This document shows positions 8,986 through 17,471 of a DNA stretch of 63,889 nucleotides, piece after piece. The position numbers and the translations under genes are program-made. Origin of the DNA: Acidobacteriaceae bacterium (GTDB lineage Bacteria; Acidobacteriota; Terriglobia; Terriglobales; Acidobacteriaceae); contig JASHRF010000020.1 in assembly GCA_030037545.1 (NCBI GenBank), positions 1 to 63,889 on the forward strand, written 5' to 3'. The stretch's first letter is position 1; each line of letters opens with the position of its first letter. The notes beneath the pieces were generated by a model. That model was not told the DNA's origin. It saw only the letters and a program-made list of their open reading frames with translations, and did not search any database.

Positions 8986-9348
8986 CACGGACGGGGCAGT
9001 TCGTTACTACTTGTGTAATCACCAACTCTTTGATTACCGGGATGTTACCTAAGTTTGCTTGCCTTTCGGCGAGAGAAACCCTACATTCGCTGCGTGAGCA
9101 GTTCTGGGGGAGGGCTGCTCTAGCGCCCGTGATCCGCCTGGATCCGGGCGCTTCCTATTGCACGCATCTTTGTTTTTGACCACACTTCTGGCCTCAAGAC
9201 TCCGTGACAAGACCCTAAATACACGCTTATCAGCACGCCCGTGCTGCGGTCGCCGCGAAGTCCCGCTTCTTTCGACAGGTCCGCGCATCTTATAGACGAG
9301 TGGCAATCTTGTACACTGAGTGATGTGTGGGGGTCAGCTAGGAGAATC
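8986..9348. other. Intergenic region with a long perfect hairpin
   Basis: 363 bases between thrB and the thioredoxin gene. At 9122-9153 there is a strong hairpin, AGCGCCCG paired with CGGGCGCT, with an inner GATCC/GGATC stem. It lacks a T tract, so it is not a classical terminator; it may still end thrCB transcription or protect an RNA end. The promoter of the thioredoxin gene should lie between this hairpin and 9340, but I see no convincing -35/-10 pair. Confidence 0.5.
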
Positions 9349-9681
9349 ATGACAGGCTCAGGAATTTTTGAAGTTACTGACGCAAGCTTTGACCAGGAGG
9401 TGCTCAAGAGCGAGCAGCCGGTTCTGGTGGATTTCTGGGCGGCGTGGTGCGGCCCCTGCAAGATGATTGCGCCCATCGTGGACAGCGTGGCAGCCAGCTA
9501 TGCGGGCAAGCTGAAGGTGACCAAGGTAAACGTGGACCAGAACGGCGCCACGCCTTCACGCTACAATGTGCGCGGCATTCCGGCCTTGTTGCTCTTCAAG
9601 GGCGGCAAGGTTGTCGCGGAGATTGTCGGCTACCGCCCGCAACACGAGATTGAGGAGCAAATCCAGCGCGCTCTGGCGTAA
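9349..9681 (+). CDS. trxA: Thioredoxin
   Basis: 110 residues, the standard length of thioredoxin. Active site WCGPCK within VDFWAAWCGPCKMIAP, cis-proline in RGIPALLLF, and a normal C-terminal helix. General cytoplasmic disulfide reductase. The open frame extends 36 codons upstream, but ATG at 9349 is preceded by AGGAG four bases before it and matches the family start. Gene symbol is by family; more than one thioredoxin is likely in the genome. Confidence 0.93.
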   Translation: MTGSGIFEVTDASFDQEVLKSEQPVLVDFWAAWCGPCKMIAPIVDSVAASYAGKLKVTKVNVDQNGATPSRYNVRGIPALLLFKGGKVVAEIVGYRPQHEIEEQIQRALA

Positions 9682-9700
9682 CTTTTTTCGTGAATAGCGC

Positions 9701-10150
9701 TTAATTCCCGCAAAAGCGGATGATGCGGCGGCGATCGCGTTTCGAGGGCTTGCGCTCCGGCGCCGGCGCGAGTTCCCGCATAGCTTTGCGCTCTTTTGCC
9801 GCTGTCATTCGAGCTTCGCGGCTCAAGTCCGTTTCGTGATAGAGCTTTTGGGCCATGGCTGCCGGCCCCCGTATCGTGCTCGGCTCCAGCGCTTCGATCT
9901 CGAAGATCCCACCCTCATTTTCGATTCGCAGCCGCGCGCCCACGTGGACTTCGCGAGCCGGTTTGGCGCGCAGGCCATTCAACTGCACCCTTCCCAGCTC
10001 GCAGGCTCGTGCCGCCTGGGCGCGGCTCTTGAAAAAGCGCGCAGCCCACAGCCACTTGTCGATGCGGACCGGTTCCATAGCGCCGATGGAGCTCTTGGCC
10101 GGCTCGGGCTTTCGAGCCATCTCTCCTGCGCAACGCCAAGACGACATCAT
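9701..10150 (-). CDS. S4-domain RNA-binding protein, Hsp15-like
   Basis: 149 residues. An S4 domain occupies roughly residues 28-75 (RIDKWLWAARFFKSRAQAARACELGR), followed by an acidic then very basic tail (KPSKRDRRRIIRF). This matches the Hsp15/YrfH-type ribosome-associated proteins that bind free 50S subunits with nascent chains. The ATG at 10150 overlaps the stop of the upstream small gene as ATGA, which suggests coupling; starts at 10120 (after AGGAGAG) or at the MEPVRIDK methionine are possible and closer to the usual length. Confidence 0.87.
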   Translation of the reverse strand: MMSSWRCAGEMARKPEPAKSSIGAMEPVRIDKWLWAARFFKSRAQAARACELGRVQLNGLRAKPAREVHVGARLRIENEGGIFEIEALEPSTIRGPAAMAQKLYHETDLSREARMTAAKERKAMRELAPAPERKPSKRDRRRIIRFCGN

Positions 10151-10437
10151 GCCTTAGGGTGGATCTTCCATATATACAGGTTCTCGGCGTCGCTGGAGGT
10201 GGCCACGTCAATGCCGCGCTGGTGTGTAGCCCGGTTCAGAGCCGAGCGGATGTTTTCCTTGGAATCGGGCAGAGCCGCCAAAGGTACCTTCAGGGCGGTG
10301 CCGGCTTTCAGCCGCTGGATGTCGTTCAGCAGCCGGGTTACAATCCGTTTGTGCTTTCCATCGCGGCCCTTGGGCACGTCTCCCTGGAGCACTTCCTGGA
10401 AGGTTGCGAAGTCAACATCGGTTTCATTGGTTGCCAT
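10147..10437 (-). CDS. Conserved-looking small protein, unknown function
   Basis: 96 residues, soluble and charged, with a basic middle (GRDGKHKRIVTRLLNDIQRL) and a C-terminal part that reads like a short alpha/beta unit ending in LYIWKIHPKA. No family recognised. It overlaps the S4-domain gene by four bases, so the two are probably one transcript, and a nucleic-acid-related role is a guess from that pairing and the basic patch only. Confidence 0.7.
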   Translation of the reverse strand: MATNETDVDFATFQEVLQGDVPKGRDGKHKRIVTRLLNDIQRLKAGTALKVPLAALPDSKENIRSALNRATHQRGIDVATSSDAENLYIWKIHPKA

Positions 10438-10672
10438 ATACGATCCCGCCTGAGAAGGTCGAACCAGCCTGATCCAAACGTATCACTAAGTTGTCCTATC
10501 GTAGAGATGGCCTGAACCGGGAATAAGTTGCGTAAGGAAATGGTACCTGCAGGGAAGAATTTTCCATAAATTGATGGGAAGACTTTCCAGCGGGGGCCTT
10601 ATCCGGTCGATTTAGAAAAAGTTTACCCGTACGGCACGACTCCTGCTACGGTCACCTCAGAGGTGCAATTGA

Positions 10673-11128
10673 ATGAACGGAAGACGTACTTCCCCCGTCG
10701 TCCCGCTGGCAGAAGTGCCGCCGATAGATACCAGCGAATACCGTCCCGTTGTTCTGGTGGTCGATGATGAATCTGCGATTGCCGATACCTTAACCGAAAT
10801 CCTATGCCGCAGCGGCTACGCAACCATGACTGCCTACGACGGGACCGACGCTTTGGAAACGGCCCTGCTGACACCACCCGAGCTGCTCATCACCGACGTG
10901 ATTCTGCCGGGTATGAGCGGCATCGAGCTGGCCATTACCATCAAGCGCATTTTCCCCGATTGCAAAATCCTCTTGTTCTCAGGGCAGGCAGCCACCAGCG
11001 ATCTGCTGGCCAACGCCAAAAGCGCGGGTCACCAGTTTACCCTGCTGCAAAAGCCCATCCATCCGCGCGAGCTCTTGACACGGGTTCAGGCGGCACTGAA
11101 GCCGCGAATGGCGGCTGTCGCGGGATAA
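10673..11128 (+). CDS. Single-domain response regulator (receiver only)
   Basis: 151 residues: about 25 unstructured residues and one receiver domain with no output domain. Acidic pair DD at 31-32, phospho-acceptor Asp75 in LLITDVILPGMSG, Ser in ILLFSGQAATSDLL, and the conserved Lys-Pro in LLQKPIHPRELL. GAGGTG seven bases upstream supports the ATG. It is closely similar to the receiver at 16180 (both share DTxTEIL, FSGQA-T-DLL and the KPxHP end). No kinase gene is adjacent, so it is an orphan; possibly it works through a distant partner. Confidence 0.9.
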   Translation: MNGRRTSPVVPLAEVPPIDTSEYRPVVLVVDDESAIADTLTEILCRSGYATMTAYDGTDALETALLTPPELLITDVILPGMSGIELAITIKRIFPDCKILLFSGQAATSDLLANAKSAGHQFTLLQKPIHPRELLTRVQAALKPRMAAVAG

Positions 11129-11129
11129 A

Positions 11130-11388
11130 GTTGGAACAGCCCTGAAGAAGCCTGAATGGGGGCTGGCATTCCCTCTGGCTAAAGAGGTTGCTTCGGTAAG
11201 CCACGGAACAGGCTGCGCGGAGGGATGCCAGGTCGCGAGGAAAGATGCCGCGACCGCAGTTCTGCGGTGCGTTTATCAGCGACCAGGCATGCCTTGAAAG
11301 CGGCTGCATCCGCCCTAATGGAGATTTTTGACCCCTGGCGTTACTGGGGACAAAAGGGCAACGCGTAAGTGACGTCATCATCGATGAC
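11130..11388 (+). ncRNA. Candidate structured RNA upstream of a strong terminator
   Basis: No gene is found here, but pairings are dense: GGCATTCCCT (11165-11174) with AGGGATGCC (11221-11229) enclosing a GGCT/AGCC stem; GGTCGCG (11231-11237) with CGCGACC (11249-11255); GCAG-TT-CTGC at 11256-11265; GTCATC-ATC-GATGAC at 11374-11388 directly before the terminator. It could be a separate small RNA, or the 3' untranslated end of the receiver gene. I do not recognise 6S, SRP, tmRNA or RNase P in it. Strand is inferred from the T run after the terminator. Confidence 0.4.
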
Positions 11389-11419
11389 AAAAAGGCCCCG
11401 GCGAACCGGGGCCTTTTTT
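11389..11419 (+). terminator. Strong intrinsic terminator (also usable leftward)
   Basis: AAAAGGCCCCGG, loop CGAA, CCGGGGCCTTTTTT: a 12-bp perfect stem followed by six T on the plus strand and five T on the minus strand. It could end transcripts from the receiver/RNA candidate on the left and from the small zinc-ribbon gene on the right. Confidence 0.9.
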
Positions 11420-11529
11420 CGCTCTGGCGATCTCACCCTCCCTTCTACAAATTTCACTTCGAGTCCCCGCTGGACGGACACCGTGCGGCGTCCGCCCAGC
11501 CGACGCCGCTTCCCAACGGCGTCGCCCAC

Positions 11530-11781
11530 CTAGCAGACGGAATTTAAAGCTTGAGTGATACCGTTGATTGGAACCGGCTTCGGACGCAGCGGACGCAGCC
11601 ATCCCGCCGACAGCCAGGAGGGCGGAATGGAAAATTCCGACCACCCGCAATCGGGGCAAACAAGAATCTCGGGGCACGGGGTTATGGGCGGATAACTCAA
11701 CGTGCGCGGACTGTTACGGTAGAGCCGGACTTCGGCCGGCACTAGCGCAATCGCGGTGGATTGGCACTTCAAACAAACCAT
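11530..11781 (-). CDS. Small zinc-ribbon-like protein
   Basis: 83 residues with Cys pairs CLKC (residues 3, 6) and CPDC (42, 45) plus another Cys at 36, a likely zinc ribbon. Between them is a proline-rich strand region (RTLSYPPITPCPEILVC), and after the second pair GWSEFSIP. No function known to me; small proteins of this pattern look like an Acidobacteriota type. The strong terminator at 11389-11419 lies 110 bases past its stop. Confidence 0.65.
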   Translation of the reverse strand: MVCLKCQSTAIALVPAEVRLYRNSPRTLSYPPITPCPEILVCPDCGWSEFSIPPSWLSAGWLRPLRPKPVPINGITQALNSVC

Positions 11782-12386
11782 GCGTGTACCTCAGGGCCTT
11801 TACTGGGGATGGCCCTCAGCGCAAATGCCGGGCGGGAATCAAGGTCGAAATCCATAAACAGACTCAGGTGAAGCGCAGCCCGGCGCGGCCCGCCGGGGTC
11901 AGGCAGAGATGTGCTGTGTTGTCAAACTTCGTGGTCACTGCGTTGCCGTCCTGGCCAACGGCGGTGACGGCAACCAAGGCGATCAGACTAACCAGCAAAC
12001 CTACTCAATTTAATCCCTGACCTTCATCACGGTTCATCAGGTTTCTGGAACTACACACCTACAGGCTCAGAAGCATGATGTTATTTGTGTCCCGGGTTTT
12101 CCACGGGGCGATACTTGGGCCTGTGCATCCGGCGTGCCATTCTGTCGCTAAAGTGCTAGTCCTTTAGTTGCATTTACTTAAAAGAGATTCGTCGCCGCTG
12201 ATGGCGGTCCGCTGTATACGCCTGTTTACAGGGAGCCTGGCGGCCGTGTTTTGCTGTATTCGCCGCTTTTTTCCACTTGGCCAAACTGCCGGATGGCGGG
12301 CTTGAAGCGAGTTCCCCGGTCGTGCTCGTTCAGAACCGCGATTGGCATGTTGATATCGTGCCGGTTCAGGCTCCGGCCACAGCGCG
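11782..12386. other. 605-bp region without a recognisable gene
   Basis: Open frames here have arginine-rich or irregular translations with no family features. I see no tRNA, terminator or repeat shared with other parts of the window. It may hold the promoter of the small zinc-ribbon gene (right of 11781) and the 3' end of the glycosidase transcript. Confidence 0.4.
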
Positions 12387-14846
12387 TCATTTCTGATTCG
12401 CGTTTTGCGCGCCGGGCGCGGTGTGCATGAGCAGCCGGTAGCGGCGCGCGTACTCGGCCTTGTAATCCGCAACGGCGCGGTCGTAGCTTAAGCCTGGCGC
12501 ATCCGGCTTCACCGTCCAGCGCATTTCGATGGTGCGAATTGACGGCGCGACGGTCAATGCGCCTTTGTGCGCATTGGCCGGCTTGCCATCGGCTGTGGCT
12601 GATTTCAGCTCCACAAACCAGGGCAGATGAACGACGATCTGCTGTGGCGGCGCGGTGAAATCCGGCGAAAGGTGCAGGATGGCCTGGCCGGCGGATGGCT
12701 GCTCGAGCGTGAAGGCGGCGGTGCCGAAGTTGGTGGGCGCCTGGCGAACAGCGATGGTCTTGCCCGCGCCGATCCAGTCCGGAGAAATCACAGAAAGCAA
12801 ATGCAGAGTGTCGCCGTCCTCGCGCACCAGCATGGTGCGCAGCAGGGTGCGATACTCAGCGGCGAACCATCCATGCGGGGCTAGATTGTTGCCAAAGTCG
12901 CGGTCGCCCCACGGGCGGATGTTGAACTCAAACCCGGCCTGCGTGGAGCTGGTGTGTACGAGTTCGGCGTAGAACTCATGGAGCGCCTGCTCCTGGTCGC
13001 CGCGAATGGTTTCGGTCATGGTGTTCTTGAAACCCAGGTAATCGTGCAGGAACTTGCCGTCGGCATAGGTCATGATGCCTTCGGCGTATTTGGCCTGCGT
13101 GGCCTTCAGGGTCGCAGTGACGCGCGGATCGTGCGCATCGAGCGTGGGCTCCGGAACCACGGAGAGCAGATTGCCCCAGTCGTAGCCGCCCTGTTGTCCG
13201 TCCAGCGCTGGAGGGATATAGCCATCGTGCGCGGCGCATTGCGCGTCCAGGACTTTGAAAAATGCCTGATGGTAATCCTCATATTCCGTCTGCCAATTCT
13301 GCGCCAGATCGGCGTGGCCGGTTTCCTTTGCCATTTGAATGGCCACCCGCAATCCGTCGAGGGCGAGGAAGTTGTAGCCGGTCAGGTGGCCGGAAACGTA
13401 CTCGTTATCGCGCACGTTGCTGGCGGGCATGATGTGCAGCGGGTCAGCGGCGCGTGCTTTTTTGAGCCAATCGACGGCGCGGGCAATCTGCGGCAGCGCC
13501 CACGCGGCGAACTGCCGGTCGTGCGTGATGCGATAGTGCTGCGCGTAGGCCCACACGGCCTCGCCCCAGCCGTCGTACTGCTGCTCCTGGGAAAGAAAAT
13601 TGCCGTCGGGCAATTGCTTCTTGGCGAAAAATTCCAAATCCTGCTTGGCGAAGAGCGGATAGCCGGTGACGTCGTAGCTGTGCACAATGTCGGCGCCGTC
13701 GCGCAAAAAGAAGGCGTGATAGTGGAGCTTGTTGACGTTCTGGATGTAGTCGTCGCCAATGTGATCGCGCGCGATCAGATCCCACGCCAGGCTGGCGTAG
13801 AACGTATCTACCGGCTTGGTTTCCGGCAGTTCGATCTGCATGCCCTGCGCGAAGATTCCATTCCAGAAGGCTGCAACCTGCGCGTGGGCCTCGTCGAAGT
13901 CAGTCTGGTCGATATCCGCGATCGAAAACGGATCGGCTGTGGGAATCAGCGGCATTTTGAAGTCCAGCGTCCGCGATTCGCCGGGCTGGAGCAGGCGCGA
14001 ATAGACGACGATGCCGGTGGGAGTGGTTTCAGTCGTGTGCAACTGGGTGGGCCGTTCCACTTCGGGCGCCTGAATGTTAAGCGAATCCTCGCGAAGCAGG
14101 AGATGACGCACGGCGTATCCGGCAGGGAAACAGTACAGGATGCGGTTATTACGGATAAAATGCGCGTCGTCGAAGGAGCTCATCCAGTTGGAATTGAAGA
14201 GTTCGCCGATCTGACGATAATCGCCGGGAAATTGGCCTTGCGCCGGGCGCGTGTAGCGGTTGTCGCCGTGCGGCTGGCCGGTGGTGTTGGGCCCGTCGTA
14301 GCGCATACCGGTGGCAAAGATGGCGCGGTTTGCCTGCGTTCCAGTGTTCTTCATCTCCACGCGGATGAAATCGACGATCGGGTTCGCCACCTTGTAGCCG
14401 GGGGGCGGGCTCTGGATGGTTCCAGGGTAGGGAAAGCTCGTTTTGAGATGCAATTCGCCGGGATTGCGGGCCAGGCGCGCCGCGAACATGGTAAAGCGAT
14501 AGAGAATACCGTCCTGCTCGAATTCATAGTGGATAATGGGCAGCCGTCCGTTCTCAAGCGTGCGCACGCGTACGCTGGTGGGCTGCATCTGCGGGCCGGC
14601 GAAGAACATCAGCTCGCCGTAGCCGTTGCGCAGGTAGCCTTCGGGCGTAATCTCCGCCGCGCCTTCGGCGTCCATCACGCCGATTTCATCGGTGGGCTTG
14701 GCAAAATACGAAAATGGCTCGTCCGGGCGGTCGATGGAGGGCGAAACCATCTGCCCCGGCAGCAGCGCGGGGCAGAGCAGGGCAATAACCAGCACCCCGC
14801 AGGGAACGGACGACTTGATTAGGAGCAAAAGCGCGCGAACGGACAT
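12387..14846 (-). CDS. Secreted six-hairpin glycosidase-like protein
   Basis: About 819 residues. Signal peptide at the N-terminus (hydrophobic run to LLPGQ). The first 330 residues look like a beta-sandwich domain; the rest, from about residue 345, carries the (alpha/alpha)6-barrel pattern of GH15/63/78/116-like enzymes: FLRDGADIVHSYD, QYDGWGEAVWAYAQHY, YNFLALDGLRVA, QAGFEFNIRPWGDRD, and a short C-terminal beta domain. It likely hydrolyses a polysaccharide outside the cytoplasm; substrate unknown. GTG at 14858 is possible, but ATG at 14846 has AGGTGA seven bases upstream. It stands alone and faces away from the PAS kinase gene. Confidence 0.82.
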   Translation of the reverse strand: MSVRALLLLIKSSVPCGVLVIALLCPALLPGQMVSPSIDRPDEPFSYFAKPTDEIGVMDAEGAAEITPEGYLRNGYGELMFFAGPQMQPTSVRVRTLENGRLPIIHYEFEQDGILYRFTMFAARLARNPGELHLKTSFPYPGTIQSPPPGYKVANPIVDFIRVEMKNTGTQANRAIFATGMRYDGPNTTGQPHGDNRYTRPAQGQFPGDYRQIGELFNSNWMSSFDDAHFIRNNRILYCFPAGYAVRHLLLREDSLNIQAPEVERPTQLHTTETTPTGIVVYSRLLQPGESRTLDFKMPLIPTADPFSIADIDQTDFDEAHAQVAAFWNGIFAQGMQIELPETKPVDTFYASLAWDLIARDHIGDDYIQNVNKLHYHAFFLRDGADIVHSYDVTGYPLFAKQDLEFFAKKQLPDGNFLSQEQQYDGWGEAVWAYAQHYRITHDRQFAAWALPQIARAVDWLKKARAADPLHIMPASNVRDNEYVSGHLTGYNFLALDGLRVAIQMAKETGHADLAQNWQTEYEDYHQAFFKVLDAQCAAHDGYIPPALDGQQGGYDWGNLLSVVPEPTLDAHDPRVTATLKATQAKYAEGIMTYADGKFLHDYLGFKNTMTETIRGDQEQALHEFYAELVHTSSTQAGFEFNIRPWGDRDFGNNLAPHGWFAAEYRTLLRTMLVREDGDTLHLLSVISPDWIGAGKTIAVRQAPTNFGTAAFTLEQPSAGQAILHLSPDFTAPPQQIVVHLPWFVELKSATADGKPANAHKGALTVAPSIRTIEMRWTVKPDAPGLSYDRAVADYKAEYARRYRLLMHTAPGAQNANQK

Positions 14847-15007
14847 GAAAAGAGTCACCTGTGTCTGGCGGCAGATTGGAAAGCGCCGGGAGCTTTCTAT
14901 ACATCATAGATTCGCTAGGCGCAGGTTGCATCTTTTGGAGAATTGGAAGAGGCTTTTCCTCAGTAGATGGACAGTGAATTCTCCCGTATGATCATGGAGT
15001 GAAAGCT

Positions 15008-16120
15008 GTGGGCAGGAAAAAAGAACAGAACGTTCCCATCGCAATTTTTGCCCGCGCCGCGCCGCCCGAGAGCCTTCTGGCAGCGATTGTAGAATCCTCG
15101 GAAGACGCCATCTCCAGTACCGATCTTGCCGGCATCGTAACCAGCTGGAACGAGGCTGCGCATCGCATCTTCGGCTATACGGCAGAGGAGATGGTGGGGC
15201 AGTCGCTGCTCAGGATTGTGCCGCGCGAGGGCCGGGCCAAGATGGAAGGGATTCTGTGGCGGCTCGGAGCCGGCGAGCAGATCGAGCGCTTCGAAACCAC
15301 CCGGCTGCGTAAGGATGGCCAGACGGTAGAGGTCTCGGTGACCATTTCGCCGGTGAAGGACGCCTCCGGGCGCGTTGTGGGAGCGGCCAAGATCGCGCAC
15401 GACATTACCGAGCGCAAGAAGATGGAGCGGCAGCTCATCCGCTCGGAAAAGCTGGCTGCAACCGGCCGCATGGCGGCCACCGTGGCGCACGAGATCAACA
15501 ACCCCCTGGAGTCTGTGCTCAACTTTGTTTATCTTGCCCGGCGCACCACCCCCAGCCACGAAAAGGCTCATGGGTATCTCCTTTCAGCAGAGAGCGAACT
15601 GGACCGGGTTTCGCAGATTATCCGCAGAGTTCTGGGGTATTATAGTGAAACAGGCCGTAGGGACGAAGTTTTTCTACACGAGATTCTGGCGGAAGCGCTT
15701 GCGGTCTACCAGGCGCAATTGCACGCCGGCGGCATCTCCGTGGATTGCCGTTACGAGGATCGACGCCGTATCGCGGTTCACTGGAATGAGTTTGCGCAGA
15801 TCTTCTCCACCATCCTTGCCGACTCCATCCAGATTTTGCCCCGCGGCGGAAGCCTGAACCTGGCCGTCGAGGATTCTCGAACGGCGGAGCAGGAAGGAAT
15901 TCAAGTGGTGGTTCGTCTGCGCGCGCCAGGGGTCGGGCGCGAAGCTTTTGATCGTGCGTTTGCGCCCCTCGCGGCGATTCAGGGCGGGATCAGCTCCAGT
16001 ATCGGGCTTTCCCTGGCCCGGGAACTGCTGGAGAAGCGCGGGGCACAAGTTATATTGAATACCGCTGCTACTTCCGAGGTCAGCGATGCACATATTTGCG
16101 TCTTCGTACCGTTTGCTTGA
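15008..16120 (+). CDS. PAS-domain histidine kinase with degenerate ATPase site
   Basis: About 370 residues, no membrane segment. PAS domain at about 22-135 (DLAGIVTSWNEAAHRIFGY ... HDITERKKMERQL), HisKA box with His161 (VAHEINNPLESVL), then a HATPase-like domain. In that domain the two Asn of the N box are replaced (FSTILADSIQILP where NLLxNAIQxxP is usual), and the DxGxG box reads LRAPGVG. The phospho-acceptor is intact while ATP binding is doubtful. GTG at 15008 is eight bases after GGAG; GTG at 14999 is also in frame. A receiver gene follows 59 bases later and is probably its partner. Confidence 0.88.
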   Translation: MGRKKEQNVPIAIFARAAPPESLLAAIVESSEDAISSTDLAGIVTSWNEAAHRIFGYTAEEMVGQSLLRIVPREGRAKMEGILWRLGAGEQIERFETTRLRKDGQTVEVSVTISPVKDASGRVVGAAKIAHDITERKKMERQLIRSEKLAATGRMAATVAHEINNPLESVLNFVYLARRTTPSHEKAHGYLLSAESELDRVSQIIRRVLGYYSETGRRDEVFLHEILAEALAVYQAQLHAGGISVDCRYEDRRRIAVHWNEFAQIFSTILADSIQILPRGGSLNLAVEDSRTAEQEGIQVVVRLRAPGVGREAFDRAFAPLAAIQGGISSSIGLSLARELLEKRGAQVILNTAATSEVSDAHICVFVPFA

Positions 16121-16179
16121 TCCCATCACAACTCCGGGGAACTGAGGTTGCGTCATCGGAAATGGAGAAGGAGAGATTG

Positions 16180-16650
16180 ATGCTGGAAATCGAGCCGGCA
16201 ATTGTTCAGGCGTGGGACAAGGGTTCAGAGAAATTTGTGGCCTTCCACATGCGCAAGGCACGCGCGAGGGCCACTGGGGAAGATTGTCCGAGCATCCTGG
16301 TGGTCGATGACGAAGAGCGGCTGGCGGATACCATGACAGAGATCCTGAACATCTCAGGATTTTGCGCGTTTACCGCCTACGAAGGAAAAACCGCGCTCGA
16401 GATCATGGAAGCGCTCCAGCCCGAATACCTGCTCACCGATGTGGTGATGCCGGACATGAACGGAGTGGAGCTGGCGATTGCAGTGCGCGAGAAACTGCCC
16501 CAAACCAAGATTCTGCTGTTTTCAGGGCAGGCGAGCACCACCGACCTCCTGGAGGAAGCGCGAATTGCGGGCCACGTTTTCGAAGTGCTGGAAAAGCCTA
16601 TGCACCCGGTGCGCCTGATTGAGCACCTGAAGCGGCTGCGCCAGAAATAG
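16180..16650 (+). CDS. Response regulator receiver protein
   Basis: About 156 residues; 35 residues of N-terminal extension, then one receiver domain: DDEE at 43-46, phospho-acceptor Asp87 (LLTDVVMPDMNG), Ser in ILLFSGQASTTDLL, Lys-Pro in VLEKPMHPVRL. There is no output domain. ATG at 16180 has AAGGAG six bases upstream; ATG at 16162 in the same frame is weaker. It follows the PAS kinase directly and is a close paralogue of the receiver at 10673. Confidence 0.9.
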   Translation: MLEIEPAIVQAWDKGSEKFVAFHMRKARARATGEDCPSILVVDDEERLADTMTEILNISGFCAFTAYEGKTALEIMEALQPEYLLTDVVMPDMNGVELAIAVREKLPQTKILLFSGQASTTDLLEEARIAGHVFEVLEKPMHPVRLIEHLKRLRQK

Positions 16651-16804
16651 TGGGGAGTACGGAATTTCTGGTGCCGCGCAGTTCACTCAATCTGCGCTGA
16701 TCGCGCCTGGGATGTGATAGGCATCACCGGCTGCGATCCCGAATGAGCCTACACTTCCATCTTGTTGGGGAACCGTGACGGTTCTCCGGCAGGAGGTCCG
16801 CGCC

Positions 16805-17224
16805 ATGAGCGGATCGTGTACGAAGTGCGGAGCGAGCCTCGAAGGCCCGTGGAAATTCTGCCCCCATTGCGGCGCGGTGAGCGCGCCGGTCCCTCACAAC
16901 CACATCGGGTCCGAGCATGAACGGGTGCCGGCGCGGTACGCCTTCAGCGGACTGCTCTTCGGCCTTATCACGGCACCAGTGCTTATCATCTACGGCAGTC
17001 TGATCTGCCTGCTCGGCCCACCCATGGTCCTGGGCATCCCTCTCATTATCGCCGGCGTCCTGGCGCCGTTTCTCGGCCCCTACCTGGCCATCAATGCGGT
17101 GCGCGGCAAATGCCCCTGGTGCGGGACGAAGATCACCAGCGTAGGGCCGCTGAACGCGTTCTTCTGCCACGCGTGCAGCAAGCGAGTCGTGGTGGTGAAG
17201 CGGGAGATGCTGCGCGCGGAGTGA
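16805..17224 (+). CDS. Zinc-ribbon membrane protein
   Basis: About 139 residues. N-terminal zinc ribbon with Cys at 5, 8, 19 and 22 (SCTKCG ... FCPHCG), then two hydrophobic helices (about 47-70 and 74-97, separated by GPP), then a second four-Cys ribbon (CPWCGTKI ... FCHACSK). Soluble ribbons on both ends of a membrane hairpin suggest a membrane-associated sensor or scaffold; no function known. AGGAGG lies eight bases before the ATG at 16805, which fixes the start. Confidence 0.75.
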   Translation: MSGSCTKCGASLEGPWKFCPHCGAVSAPVPHNHIGSEHERVPARYAFSGLLFGLITAPVLIIYGSLICLLGPPMVLGIPLIIAGVLAPFLGPYLAINAVRGKCPWCGTKITSVGPLNAFFCHACSKRVVVVKREMLRAE

Positions 17225-17471
17225 GCCGGTGTATGACGGCGGCTCGTTCGATTCGCGTCGAGGCTGCCGACCAGTGCGGCAATAAAACGGCTCCAAGCTC
17301 AGCTTTTGCGGCCCCCCACCGTTTCGCCGGAAAAAGGGCGAAAGGATGGGGCTCCATGCTTTTCTCAGATTCGAGCGCAATTCCTAAACAGATGAAAGTC
17401 CTTCTCAGCAAGGTTTGTAAATCCTTGCCCAGTTCACGGATGAATAGGCGTTTGGGCAGAGCGATGAACTC

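Noticed and set aside
11237..11244. GAGGAAAG, as in RNase P RNA
   Set aside because: The other conserved parts of RNase P RNA are absent in the surrounding sequence.
12954..14822. 622-codon plus-strand frame
   Set aside because: It is antisense to the six-hairpin glycosidase; the translation has no family features.
16096..16180. Longer start for the receiver at 16180
   Set aside because: The upstream codons overlap the kinase end and lack a ribosome site, while AAGGAG is well placed for 16180.
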